This document shows positions 23,401 to 32,939 of a stretch of 64,000 bases of DNA, piece after piece. The position numbers and the translations under genes were made by a program. Below the pieces are notes generated by a model that worked only from the letters and a program-made list of their open reading frames with translations, ran no database searches and was not told where the DNA came from. Numbering within the stretch: the stretch's first letter is position 1; every line of letters starts with the position of its first letter. The DNA comes from Lepus europaeus (Eukaryota; Chordata; Mammalia; Lagomorpha; Leporidae), in NCBI RefSeq assembly GCF_033115175.1, contig NC_084827.1, positions 126,441,701 through 126,505,700 of the forward strand, given 5' to 3'.

Positions 23401-26400
23401 TTTTTTTAAAGATTTTATTTATTTATATGAGAGGTAGAATTAGAGACAGAGGGAGAGACAGAGGAGAGGTCTTCCATCTGCTAGTTCAGTCCCCAGATGG
23501 CCAGATGGCCACTGGAGCTGGGCCCATCCAAAGCTAGGAGCCAGGAACTTCTTCCATGTCTCCCACGTGAATGCAGGGCCCCAAGGACTTCGGCCATCTT
23601 CTACTGCTTTCCCAGGCCATAACAGAGGGCTGGATTAGAAGAGAAGCAGCCAGGACTTGAACAGGCACCCATATGGGATGCCAGTGCCACAGGCGGAGGC
23701 TTAGCCCACAAGACCACAGCGCTGTCTCCATCTTTATTCTTTTTATTTTAAGTGAATTTCTAAAGATCTATTATGAAACTTTTCCTCCAACAATATTTCA
23801 TCAATTCCTACAGTTATTTAGTACCCTCATTGTTCTTTTCTCGTTGAGATACTTGCTTTTTTTTTTTTTTAAAAAAAGATGTATGTATTTATTCAAAAGC
23901 CAGAGTTATAGAGAGACAGAGGCAGACAGAGAAAGAGAGAGAGGGAGGGAGGGAGGGAGGGGGAGGGAGATCTTCCATCCACTGGTTCACTCCCCAGATG
24001 GTTGCAACAGTCAGAGCTGTGCTGATTCGAAGCCAGGAACCAGGAGCTTCTTCCAGGTCTCCTACATGGAACCAGGGGTCCATCCTCTATTGCTTTCCCA
24101 GATAATAGCAGAGAGCTGGATTGGAAGTGGAGCAGTCAGGACTCGAACTGGTGTCCATATGGGATGCTGGCATTGCAGGTGACGGCTTTATCCAATATGC
24201 CACAGTACTGGCTCTGAGATACTTAGTTTAACATTAATTCAGTTTCCTGTTTCCTATGTCTGAAAAATGTTAGGAAATAAATTCTTCATGTACTGAATTT
24301 TCCTGTTTAAATATGTAGTTATATTTCCTTTAAGGAATTGATAACTATTTGCCCTCTGACCACTGCTTACTGACCTACAGGTAGATTATAGAATAAAGAG
24401 TGTTCTAGTCTTGTTAGTATAGTTATGATGGTTAGTGCACATTCATTTTAATGACTGAGGTAGGGATTTTGAATCTATGCATTTATTTTTTCTAAGATTT
24501 ATTTTATTTATTTGAAAGACAGAATTACAGATAAAGGTAGAGACAGAGAGAGATCTTCCTCTGCTGGCTTACTCCCCAGATGGCCGCAACTCTGGAACTA
24601 AAGCCAGGAACCAGGAGCTTCTTCCAGGTCTCTCATGTGGGTGCAAGGGTCCAAGGATTTGGGCCATCTTCTCTTGCTTTCCCATGTGCATTAGGAGAGA
24701 GCTGGATCAGAAGTGGAGCAACCGGGACTCAAATAGGCGTGCATACGGGATGCTGGTGGTACAGGCTGGGGCTTTAATGGCTGTGGCAACATGCAGACCC
24801 CAGAATCTATGCATTTTTTTTTTAAAAAAAGATTGATTTATTTATTAGAAAGGCAGAATTACAGAGAGGCAGAGGCAGAGAGAGAGAGAGAGAGAGAGGT
24901 CTTCCATCCACTGGTTCACTCCCCAGATGGCCACAACAGCCAGAGCTGGGCCAATCTGAAGCCAGGAGCCAGGAGCTTCTTCTGAGTCTCCCACACAGGC
25001 ACAGGGGCCCAAGGACTTGTACCATCTTCCTCTGCTTTCCCAGGCCATAGCAGAGAGCTGGATTAGAAGTAGAGTAGCTGGGACTCGAACCAGCGCCCAT
25101 GTGGGATGTCAGTACTGCAGGCAATGGCTTTATTCACTATGCCACATTTCCAGCCTCAATCTATGCATTTTTAACAACAGAATTTCAAGGCACTCTGAGG
25201 AATAAGAATATACTGCTTTACTGAGTCTGTAAAAAGGTTGATCAGTAGCTGTCCATTGGTTTTCTGAGTTTAGAAGACCAACAGGCAATATAATATTAGA
25301 TCAGAGCCAACATGCTGACAGGCAGGGCTTGTAGGCTGGTTATTTTCAGGAAGTATATCTTGAATTGACACTGTTATATGTCAATAATTATTTCTGTTAT
25401 CAGGAAGTATACCTTGAAGTGACACTATTTTATGTCAATAAGTACTTCTTTAAAAAGGTATGTAAGGGGCTGGCACTGTGGTGTAGTTGGTTAGGCCTCC
25501 ACCTGCAGCACTGGCATCTCATATGGGCCATCGTTTGAGTCCCAGGTGGTCCACTTTTGATCCAGCTCTCTGCTAGTGTTCCTGGGAAAGCAGTTGAAGA
25601 TGACTCAAGTGCTTATGTCCCTGCACCTGCCTGGGAGACCCAGAAGAAGCTCCTGACTCCTGGCTTTGGATCAGCCCAACTCCAGTTGTTGTGGCCATTT
25701 AGGGAGTGAACTAGTGGATAAAAGATTTCTCTCTCTCTGTTTTTGCCTCTGCCTCTCTGTAACTCTGCCTTTCAAATAAACAAATAAATCTTTTATATAT
25801 ATATATATAGATAGATAGATATGTTAGGATCAGCTGCTTTTTTGAGGTGTAGAATATGGCTTCCATCTGCTATGGTAGAATATAGATTTCATTCGTATCT
25901 GCATTAAAATTGCAAGATATGTACCACTGCAAGTAAAATTGGAGAAGCGTGCGCATTGATATAGTGGTTAAAATAGTACTTAGGATGCCTGCATCCCATA
26001 TTGGAGGCATCCTGGCTCTACTCCCAATTCCAGTTTCCTGCTAATTCCCTACCTGGAGGCAGCAGGGATAGCTGAAGTAATTGGGTCCTTACTGCATACA
26101 TGAGAAACCTGGATTGAATTACGGGTTCCTGACTTCAGCTTGGCCCAATCTGGGCTGTTGCAGGCATTTATGGAGTAGGCCAGTGGATGGGAGTGCACTT
26201 ATTCTCTCTCTCTCTGTCTCTCTCTTAAAAAAAAAAAAAAAAAAGATTTATTTATTTATTTGAGAGGCAGAGCTACAGAGAGAGGGAGAGACAAAACCAG
26301 AGATCTTCCATCCACTGGTTCACTCCCCAAATGGCCACAATGTCCAGAGCTGGTCCAATCCAAAGCCAGGAGCCAGGAGCTTCTTCCAGGTCTCTCATGT

Positions 26401-28993
26401 GGGTGCAGGGGCCCAAAAACTTGGGCCATCCTCCATTGCTTTCCCAGGCCATCAGAAGGGAGCTGGATCAGAAGTGTCAGAAGTGGAGCAGCTGAGACTG
26501 GAACTGGCACCCATATGGGATGCCGGTGCCACAGGTGGAGGCTTAACCTATTATACCACAATGTCGTCCCTAAATTTTTTTTAATAAAGAAAATTTCCCT
26601 TAATTTGAGTTGATAGTTAATTAGATTTGTTCTTAGCATGGGTTTACTAAACTCAGAGCCTGAAACAAGGATTAGGAGCTGATGCTTAATTTGAGATGTA
26701 CAATCCTTAGACATGGAGAGTGAGAAGAAAGAATTGGAAGCATTTGTGAAATATCTAGTTAATTTGTTTTGATTTAATAATTTTCAGCAATTACTATAAT
26801 AAATTTTACTATAATTTACTGTAAAAATTTATAATAATTTTTAAAAAAGATTTATTTATTTACTTGAAAGAGTTACAGAGAGGCAGAGAGAGAGAGAGAG
26901 GTCTTCTACGTGCTGGTTCACTGGTTCACTTTCCAAATGGCCTTAAAGGCCAGAGCTGAGCTCATCAGGAGCCAGGAGCCAGGAGCTTCTTCTGAGTCTC
27001 CTATGTGAGTGCAGGAGCCCAAGGATTTAGGCCATCTTCCACTGCTTTCTCAGGCCATAGCAGAGAACTGGAACGGAAGTGGAGCATCCAGGACTCAAAC
27101 AGGCACCCATATGGGATGCCAGCACCACAGGTGGTGGCTTTACCTGCTATGCCACAGCACCAGCTCTATAATAAAATTTTTGAGCATCTTGAGTCTCATA
27201 AAAATGGGCTATTGGTACAAAGTGAAAAAAGTTCCAGATATATGACAAATATTTTTGTGTTTATTTATACAAGAACAATGAATTTGGAAATGAATCATGA
27301 TATCTGTAAGAAAACTACTGAAATTATCTTTGTTGATATGAAAAATTTCAGACAAAAACTAATTTTTAAAAAAGATTTATTTAAATTTATTTATTTAAAA
27401 TAACTATTTTTAAAAGTACTTATTTATTTTAAAAGTACTTATCTATTTGTCAAAGAGAGAGGAAGAGACAGATATTCCATCTGCTGGTTCACTCTTCAAA
27501 TGGTCACAACAATCAGATCTGGGCCAGGCTAAATCCAGGGACCAGGAGCTCCATCCTAGTATCCCACATGGGTGGAAGGAACCCAAGTGTTTCGGTCATC
27601 TTCTGCTGGCTTCTCACGCACATTAGCTGGAAGCCGGATCGCAAGAGGAGTAGCCAGGACTGGAACTGGCACTCCAATATGGGATGCCGGCCGCTTAACC
27701 CATTGCACCACAAAACCAGCCCCAGAATATTAGCTAATTGTATTGTTAATCATTTTGTTTTGTTTTGTTTTGTTTTTTTTTGAAAAGAGATTCACTCACA
27801 AATTTGTTACACATATTGAGGAAAGGAATTTTGCAACAGATAAACAAATCTGAGAAAACTGCCTTGCAAAAGTAAAATAATACAGTGTCACAATCATAGT
27901 ACTATTAACGTGTAGAGTATTCTTAGTAGTATGTTTTGTTTTCCTTGCATTGTTCCCACTGTTCCCTTTGTGCTTTATCAAATGAAGATTCAAGGAATGA
28001 AGTAACTGAAATATCTAATTCTGTAGGGTGTGCTCACAGTACATTACATTTCACTTAGATCATTAACTTTTTAGCAGCCCAAGATAGGCCAAGATGTATC
28101 AGTGCTACTCCATCAGCTCTATCACAGTTCATTATTAATGCAATATTGCCCCCGTCAGTATTGGTCTTGCACTGTGTCCCTTTTCACTCAGAAAGTATCG
28201 TTTGCAAGTTACCTGAAACGTTTTTCATTTATTGACCTCATGTTGGTGTCTGATTACTTTTTCCACTTCCCATTGTTATATTTGTGTAATCATTTTACCA
28301 TCTCATATGTTTAAACATTTTTAAAGTTATTTTCTGTCAGAATAAAATATATCCAAGGATGGAAATTTTTTTCCCTGCTGATCATTTTACACAGATTTCC
28401 AAGCCAGGGACAATAGTTTATTTATCGGAAGATTATGTATATGTGGAATGTCTCTGGATTTCTGTCTAGTTTATGATTATAGCTACTAATTTACTAGCTT
28501 TTGTGTATAGTTTACTGAATGAATTTCAAACACATCATCAAAGCATTTCAGTCCTAGGAGAGGGAGGAGGGCAGGTCTCAGTTGATTGATTAACTGATCG
28601 ACTGTCTATTAATTGTTTATGAAAGTTGTGTTTTGATAATTAAGTCAGTTCATATGCATCATTAAAACAATATTTACAATTTTAACTAACAAGAATATAA
28701 CCAATTTCATAACCTTTCTTAAATAAATAATAGTAATTTTACTTTTATTGCAGGATGGAGTTGTTCTTGTTCATTGTAATGCAGGAGTTTCCAGAGCTGC
28801 TGCAATTGTAATAGGTTTTTTGATGAATTCTGAAGAAATTTCATTTACCAATGCTTTTTCTTTGGTGAAAAATGCAAGGCCTTCCATATGTCCAAATTCT
28901 GGCTTCATGGAGCAACTTCGTACATATCAAGTGGGCAAAGACAGCAATAAGTGTGACAAAAAACAGGAATTAGAAAGGGACAAGAGTTCATGA
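14183..28993 (+). CDS. DUSP19: DUSP19, dual specificity phosphatase 19 (complete, 4 coding exons)
   Basis: Join of 14183-14408, 19915-19961, 23180-23332 and 28754-28993: 666 nt, 221 residues plus TGA. Atypical dual-specificity phosphatases dephosphorylate Ser/Thr and Tyr. DUSP19 (SKRP1) is known as a cytosolic scaffold/phosphatase that binds MKK7 and tunes JNK signalling. The P-loop signature HCNAGVSR lies in exon 4, with the nucleophile at Cys150 and the phosphate-binding Arg at 156. The likely general acid is Asp119 in LDLPETN (exon 3). The N-terminal ~64 residues are a basic extension before the catalytic domain. There is no signal peptide or membrane segment. Introns are phase 1, 0 and 0, all GT..AG. 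The start is the first in-frame ATG in the promoter-proximal exon and gives the N terminus I recall for the human protein. The C-terminal tail after the fold is about four residues longer than my recollection of human (217 aa). No frameshift or stop, so it looks functional. Confidence 0.96.
14409..14914. other. DUSP19 intron 1, 5' part
   Basis: Unique-looking AT-rich intron sequence; nothing further recognised. Confidence 0.5.
14925..15115 (-). mobile_element. MIR-like SINE remnant in DUSP19 intron 1
   Basis: CCATTTTACATATGGCAACTGG, GGTTAACTAACTTCACAAGGT, GTAAATAACTGAGTTGGG and CTGGTTGACTCC follow the MIR reverse strand in order. Confidence 0.6.
15116..16037. other. DUSP19 intron 1, middle
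   Basis: No repeat family or exon-like segment recognised; a T16 run sits near 15761. Confidence 0.4.
16038..16387 (+). mobile_element. CSINE in DUSP19 intron 1, sense
   Basis: Head GAGCCGGTGGTGTGGCTTAG, tail CTTTCAAATAAATAGGTAAAT. Complete. Confidence 0.9.
16537..16563. repeat. (TA)n microsatellite
   Basis: Thirteen TA units replacing the A-rich tail of the adjoining antisense SINE. Confidence 0.9.
16564..16852 (-). mobile_element. CSINE in DUSP19 intron 1, antisense
   Basis: Contains a local duplication GGCCCAAGCCT/GGCCCAAGCCA. Flanked by GCAAGTTATAT (16531) and GCAAATTATAT (16853). Confidence 0.88.
16853..18349. other. DUSP19 intron 1, AT-rich single-copy stretch
   Basis: About 1.5 kb without a recognisable repeat, rare in this window. 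No ORF over 60 codons. Confidence 0.45.
18350..18602 (-). mobile_element. Old truncated CSINE
   Basis: Recognised by CACTCCACAGATGCCTGC, GAGCCAGGTCAAAGCC and CTCCCACGTGGGTAGCAGGG. The head is lost. Confidence 0.65.
18603..19914. other. DUSP19 intron 1, 3' part
   Basis: Includes an A/C-rich simple region (18658-18715) and an AT-rich stretch at 19310-19700 that reads like an old LINE fragment. Nothing firm. Confidence 0.35.
19915..19961 (+). CDS. DUSP19: DUSP19 coding exon 2 (47 nt)
   Basis: Very short exon that completes Gly76 and encodes [15 protein letters not shown] up to residue 91. The acceptor is TTTCTTGTAG ending at 19914 and the donor is AAG|GTAAAA at 19962, so the donor is weaker than those of exons 1 and 3. 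It joins in frame to VTHILNV of exon 3. Too short to stand out as an ORF; found by matching the exon 1 and exon 3 phases. Confidence 0.93.
19962..21187. other. DUSP19 intron 2, 5' part, with old repeats
   Basis: 20230-20350 has L2-like wording (CAGCTCACATACCATG, TACATTTCCTCC). 20400-21180 is purine-rich and resembles a dispersed mammalian repeat I cannot name; it may continue at 21516-21680 beyond the SINE. The 157-codon reverse ORF here is composition-driven. Confidence 0.35.
21188..21515 (+). mobile_element. CSINE in DUSP19 intron 2, sense
   Basis: Head worn (GGGACAGGCAATATG), body and tail CTCAAATAAAGAAATAAATC clear. Confidence 0.85.
21694..21882 (-). mobile_element. CSINE head fragment
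   Basis: Only the tRNA-like half remains, from CTCCCACATGTGTGGCAG to CCCTGCCC; the tail side is missing. Confidence 0.65.
22350..22845 (+). mobile_element. CSINE 3' half split by an antisense CSINE
   Basis: 22350-22462 covers GGCTTCAGATTGGCCC to the CT-rich tail; 22792-22845 supplies the final CTGCCTTTCAAATAAATAAAT. Confidence 0.75.
22463..22791 (-). mobile_element. CSINE inserted in the CT tract of another
   Basis: Complete, from TTAAGATTTATTTTAC to CAGTGTCAGCCCC. The host CT repeat resumes directly afterwards. Confidence 0.86.
23180..23332 (+). CDS. DUSP19: DUSP19 coding exon 3
   Basis: Encodes residues 92-142 (51 codons, phase 0 at both ends), from VTHILNV to IEEAKMK. Contains the candidate general acid Asp119 in DLPETN. 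The acceptor CCCTTTAAG ends at 23179 and the donor is AAG|GTAAGT at 23333, near-perfect. Confidence 0.95.
23403..23729 (-). mobile_element. CSINE 70 bp after DUSP19 exon 3
   Basis: Complete. Flanked by TTTATTCTTTTT on both sides. Its T-rich tail faces the exon 3 donor. Confidence 0.88.
23857..24214 (-). mobile_element. CSINE with exact target repeat
   Basis: TGAGATACTT at 23845-23854 and 24215-24224. Tail contains (GGGA)n at 23941-23968. Confidence 0.9.
24485..24802 (-). mobile_element. CSINE, first of a pair sharing a target site
   Basis: Lies between GAATCTATGCATTT copies at 24471-24484 and 24803-24816. Lacks a short segment after CCGCAACT. Confidence 0.9.
24817..25157 (-). mobile_element. 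CSINE, second of a pair sharing a target site
   Basis: Lies between the second target copy (24803-24816) and a third, AATCTATGCATTT (25158-25170). Closer to consensus than its neighbour. Confidence 0.9.
25347..25452. repeat. Tandem duplication, 54-bp unit, two copies
   Basis: CAGGAAGTATATCTTGAATT (25347) recurs as CAGGAAGTATACCTTGAAGT (25401), and both continue with GACACT..TATGTCAATAA. About 85-90% identical by eye. Confidence 0.8.
25466..25793 (+). mobile_element. CSINE in DUSP19 intron 3, sense
   Basis: Head GGGGCTGGCACTGTGGTG, tail CTTTCAAATAAACAAATAAATC, running into a (TA)n(GATA)n stretch to 25822. Confidence 0.9.
25949..26242 (+). mobile_element. Old CSINE
   Basis: Head GTGCGCATTGATATAGTGG, CCTGCATCCCATATTGG, and CT-rich tail then A-run. 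The older subgroup with GGATGCCTGCATCCC. Confidence 0.8.
26243..26570 (-). mobile_element. CSINE head-on to the previous one
   Basis: Inserted in or next to the A-run of the old + SINE, so the two form an inverted, tail-to-tail pair. Confidence 0.88.
26846..27165 (-). mobile_element. CSINE
   Basis: Flanked by TATAATAATTTTT and TATAATAAAATTTTT. Contains duplicated CACTGGTTCACTGGTTCAC-type wording near 26918. Confidence 0.88.
27365..27723 (-). mobile_element. Older CSINE with expanded tail
   Basis: The A-rich tail is enlarged by repeats of TTTAAAAGTACTTATTTATT (27410-27448). Head ends AACCAGCCCC. Confidence 0.82.
27724..28753. other. DUSP19 intron 3, 3' part
   Basis: AT-rich, with (TTTTG)n near 27758. 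No recognised repeat or ORF of interest. Confidence 0.45.
28754..28993 (+). CDS. DUSP19: DUSP19 coding exon 4 with catalytic P-loop and stop
   Basis: Encodes residues 143-221. The acceptor TTTTATTGCAG ends at 28753. The exon opens with [16 protein letters not shown], the Cys-based phosphatase loop (Cys150, Arg156), then the helices of the fold ([16 protein letters not shown]) and a charged C-terminal tail rich in Lys, Glu and Asp. TGA is at 28991-28993 and the 3' UTR follows in the same exon. Confidence 0.96.
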   Translation, partial: DGVVLVHCNAGVSRAAAIVIGFLMNSEEISFTNAFSLVKNARPSICPNSGFMEQLRTYQVGKDSNKCDKKQELERDKSS

Positions 28994-29440
28994 GTTGCAT
29001 TCTAGCTGATGACGGACAACTATAATTTCTGAATTGACTTCTATAGCCATTTTCCCTCTTTTTTTTAGGACATAAACTAATAAAAATCTTCCTTTTATCT
29101 TGCTTACAAATGGAATTGAGGTCAATTTGTTTTTTTCTGAACTAGTATATGAATTTTAAAATTATATTACTTTTTCTTTGTTATTATAGTGTTTGATTAA
29201 ATGCTTCTTTGAACTGCTAGGGAAACAACAGTGTATTACCCATCATTGATATCTATAGAAGAAAAAGGGTTAAATTTAAAGTCTATATTAGAGCAAGGAA
29301 AGAATAATCAGCTAATGAAGCCTTTTGATACTTTTCTATTCCACCAACTGTTTTCATGAAGGAAAGAATTTGATATGCTATTTGACTTACTGTTTCAAAA
29401 GGAGATAAATTTCATTGTAAAAAATATTTTTAAGTTTGAA

Positions 29441-29446
29441 AATAAA
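29441..29446 (+). terminator. Candidate proximal poly(A) signal of DUSP19
   Basis: AATAAA about 450 nt after the stop codon. No strong GU-rich element is evident just downstream, so this may be a minor site. Confidence 0.4.
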
Positions 29447-29866
29447 TACTTTCAACCTTCCTGAAGAGGTGCCAGTATCTAAAGGTTTATTTAGTATTTA
29501 TATAGTGGTTAAAATATTTTCCAAATTTTTAAATCCTGTTAGGAAAACATACCCACTTCTCATTTTGGTTTTTTTTTTTTAGCTTAATTTTATTACCTGC
29601 ATTTTTTTTATTTTTAAAATATGTGAACAGATATTTTTCCTTATATTATTGTAAGTGTGTGGTTATTCTTTTACATTTTGTGCTTTTTATCTTGGGTACC
29701 TAGCAGGCTGTTGTTGGTTCCCATGTCATAATTTTTTGGTCTCCATGGGTATGTCTTATACCGAAGGGTATTTTTCTTAGATGTGTTTTCATCTATGATC
29801 TGTTTTCTAGTTCAAAATGTATTTCTTCCATGATCTATTTTCTAGTTTAGTCTCCTACTGGAGAAC

Positions 29867-29886
29867 ATTTTATTTATTTATTTGAG

Positions 29887-29937
<51 letters not shown>

Positions 29938-30198
29938 CAAAGAGCTCTCATCCTCTGGTTCACTCTCCAAAAGCCCATAATGGCCAGGGCTGGGCCAAAG
30001 CTGGCAGCTTGTAACTGAATCAGATCTCCCACATGAATGTCAAGAACCAAATCTATTGAGCCATCATTGATGCCTCCTGGTTTCTGCATTAGGAAACTGG
30101 AGTCAGGACCAAGAGTTAGATTTCAAACCAAAGTACTCCCATATGAGATGCAGGAACCTCAACTGGCATGTTAACCACTAGGCTAACCATCCATCCCA
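29867..30198 (-). mobile_element. Old CSINE in the DUSP19 3' UTR
   Basis: Contains a (GA)n run at 29891-29937. Body GGTTCACTCTCCAAAAGCCC and ATGGCCAGGGCTGGGCC. Head worn. Confidence 0.78.
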
Positions 30199-30211
30199 TG
30201 AGCACCATTTT

Positions 30212-30544
30212 AAAAATGTTTTATTTCACTTTTATTTGACAAACCAACAGATGGAGAAACAGAAAAGGACAGGGGACAGGTAGGGCAGGAGAGAGAGAAG
30301 CAGCTCCTTTTTGCTGGTTCACTCCCTAAATGCCCACAGTGGTTGGGACTGGGCCAGGTTGAACTTGAAGCTAGGAACTCAATTCAGGTCTCCCACATGG
30401 GTGGCAGGGGTGCAATGACTTGGGCCTTCTCCTGCTGCCTGTTAGGGTCTGCCTTGGAAGGAAACTTGAGTCAGAAGCTAGCACTTGATAGGGGACTTGA
30501 ATATCTTTGCCAGTATCATAACTACTAGGCTAAACATGTGCCTC
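30212..30544 (-). mobile_element. Old CSINE in the DUSP19 3' UTR
   Basis: TTTTATTTCACTTTTATTTGAC, GGTTCACTCCCTAAATGCCC and CTCCCACATGGGTGGCAGGG identify it; strongly diverged. Confidence 0.75.
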
Positions 30545-30739
30545 AGAGAACATATTTAAGGAAAGAAGTAAAGTTATGGTTTTGTAAATTCTTAAGCACA
30601 TTGTTAGGAGGCCTAAAATGATTTATAATTTAATCTTTGGTTAAAGGTTTTGAATAGTTTCTTTTTGCTGTTTCCATATTGTTAAGACTGAACTCTGTAC
30701 ATTGTAAATTTGCCTCCAGATTTTGAAATTTTTGGTTCA

Positions 30740-30745
30740 AATAAA
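30740..30745 (+). terminator. Candidate distal poly(A) signal of DUSP19
   Basis: AATAAA followed by GTGTATTGTAATT, a GU-rich stretch at a suitable distance for cleavage near 30,760. It is the best-formed signal downstream of DUSP19. Confidence 0.5.
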
Positions 30746-30765
30746 GTGTATTGTAATTAAAAAAA

Positions 30766-32190
30766 GAATTTAGTAGTTTTCAAGTTCCTTTTATGGGTTA
30801 GATAGTAACATTGCTATGTATATTTTATTTTTAAAAATGTCTTGAGCTTATCTTTAATGTGTATACATATAAATATATTCAATGTATAATGTGTTTTACA
30901 TAATATATAATAAATGTTATATAATATATTTTAGATAATAAATATATTTAACATATAAGTTGGAAAGTGCACATTGAATACATCTGTACATTTGAGAAAT
31001 CATATTATGTTATGCTGTTGTGAGCAAAAAGTAGAAGTGATAAATGTAAGTGATGTCTTGGAATTGCTTATGGGCTGGATAAAAATACTTTTCCAGCTGA
31101 TGCTATGAACTCTTTTCTTGTGTTTAGAGGCAGCCCAGATGTAATTAACCTACAATGAGCTCCCTGAAGTCAACCAAAGCAGGGAGAATCCCTTTAAATA
31201 TGAGACTCACATATAATATTGTCTCTCTGCTCAGTCTTGCTGGGGGGTTTGCTGGGTGAGCCCTCTCCATTCATATAAAAATAATTAATTTAAGTAGTTA
31301 CTTTTTAGAGTGCTGCTTTGTTTTCGGCCGTGGAATGTTGTCCCATGAAGATTTGATAGAATGTGTTCATAGTGGATAGTATGTTTTTTTGTTTTTTGCC
31401 TATAGTTTGTATGATTAGTGATCTGGTTGTTTCAAACATGTAAGTACTTTGAGGATCAGTTTTATCTTATGCTTAAATGAGACTATTTTTGCTATATCCA
31501 AACTAGATCAGTGAATGTAATTCAGTGTTTTAAGTTAGGTATACTATGCTTTCAAGAATTCTTTGGTAAAGCTGTCTATCTGAAAGGAAAATGAACCAAA
31601 CCACGTGTGGAAGGTGGTTTGAGAAAGCAATGGCCAAGACAACCTTGGCAGATTTCCCTCTTGGGGCTGAGTTTTTTAAGAAGCAATGTGCTTTGAGCTC
31701 TTCCCCAAGAATGGACTTTCCTTGTGTCTAGTGCTTGCTGACTTAGCAGTGTTGACAGTTAAATCCTAGTGTTGTAGGCCCCAGCCTACCAATACTATAT
31801 CAAACACCATTATACACATAACACATATACAGTACTGTGATCTAATTTAAGCAATACTTTCTACTATTTATACTATTATAAGTAATGTACATAAACATCT
31901 TTGCTATATAACCTAAGTGATAACCCTCTTTTAGTTACTGAACTCTGGACTTTAGATTCTTGTTGGGGTTATCATAGTTGCAAAGTTGTAATGGTATCTT
32001 TTTTTCCATTTGTATGTAACGGAATGTGTAACTCAAAGTATATACATAGTGTGGATGTTCTTGTTTCTGGAGATTCATGAGGATTTACACATGACATTCA
32101 GTGTTCTGTAGAGATCAGCGTACTTTTGTGAATTTATCTCTTAAGCCCTCTTTTTTTGAGAGAGCACCAGCAATGGTGGTTAACTTCTGT
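30766..32190. other. Intergenic DNA after DUSP19
   Basis: AT-rich; 30850-30960 is nearly all A/T. 31570-31770 is somewhat GC-richer and could be extended 3' UTR or unique sequence. No SINE in 1.4 kb. Confidence 0.4.
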
Positions 32191-32191
32191 G

Positions 32192-32240
32192 TTCTCTCTC
32201 TCTCTCTCTTTCTCTGTCTCTATTCCTCTCTCTCTCACAC
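32192..32240. repeat. (CT)n-rich simple sequence
   Basis: Interrupted CTCTCT runs ending in CACACACA; next to a SINE tail. Confidence 0.75.
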
Positions 32241-32254
32241 ACATTATCTATTTA

Positions 32255-32569
32255 AAACATTTTATTTATTTATTTATTTGAGAGGTAGAGTTACAGAGAG
32301 AGGGGAAGACAGAGAGAAAGGTCTTCCATCCTCTGGTTCACTCCCCAAATGGCCACAACAGCGGAGCTGAGAGTATCTGAAGTCAGGAAATAGGAGCTTC
32401 TTCCAGGTCTCCAACACGGGTGCAGGTGCACTTGGGCCATCCTCTGCTACCTTCCCAGGCCATAGCAGAGAGCTGGACCAGAAGAGGAGCAGCCGGGACA
32501 TGAACCGGACCCATTTGGGATGGTGGCGCTGCAGACGTAGGCTTAGCCTACTACACCACAGTGCCGACC
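32255..32569 (-). mobile_element. CSINE
   Basis: Complete apart from small gaps; head ends GTGCCGACCC. Confidence 0.87.
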
Positions 32570-32585
32570 CTCACTGGTTATTCTT

Positions 32586-32927
32586 TTTTTTTTTTTTTTA
32601 AAGACTTGTTTATTTATTTGAAAGTCAGAGTTACACAGAGAGAAGGAGAGGCAGAGAGAGAGAGAGAGGTCTTCCATCTGTTGGTTTACTCCCCAATTGG
32701 CTGCAACGGCCAGAGCTGCACCTATCCGAAGCCAGGAGCCAGGAGCATCTTCCGGGTCTCCCTCGTGGGTGCAGGGGCCCAAGGCCTTGGGCCATCTTCT
32801 ACTGCTTTCCCAGGCCATAGCAGAGAGCTGGATTAGAAGTAGAGTAGCTAGGACTCGAACTGGCGCCCATGTGGGGTACCAGCACTGCAGGCAGGTGGCT
32901 TTACCCACTACGCCACAGTGCCAGCCC
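32586..32927 (-). mobile_element. CSINE with exact 12-bp target repeat
   Basis: CTGGTTATTCTT at 32574-32585 and 32928-32939. Near consensus. Confidence 0.92.
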
Positions 32928-32939
32928 CTGGTTATTCTT

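Larger units (their letters stand above)
28994..30765 (+). other. DUSP19: Probable DUSP19 3' UTR
   Basis: AT-rich sequence continuing from the stop codon without a splice signal I would trust. It carries two candidate poly(A) signals (29441 and 30740) and two old antisense CSINEs (29867-30544). The 3' end is inferred from the second signal; cDNA would settle it. A third AATAAA followed by an A run (34087-34110) could mark a longer isoform or an unrelated retrocopy. Confidence 0.55.
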
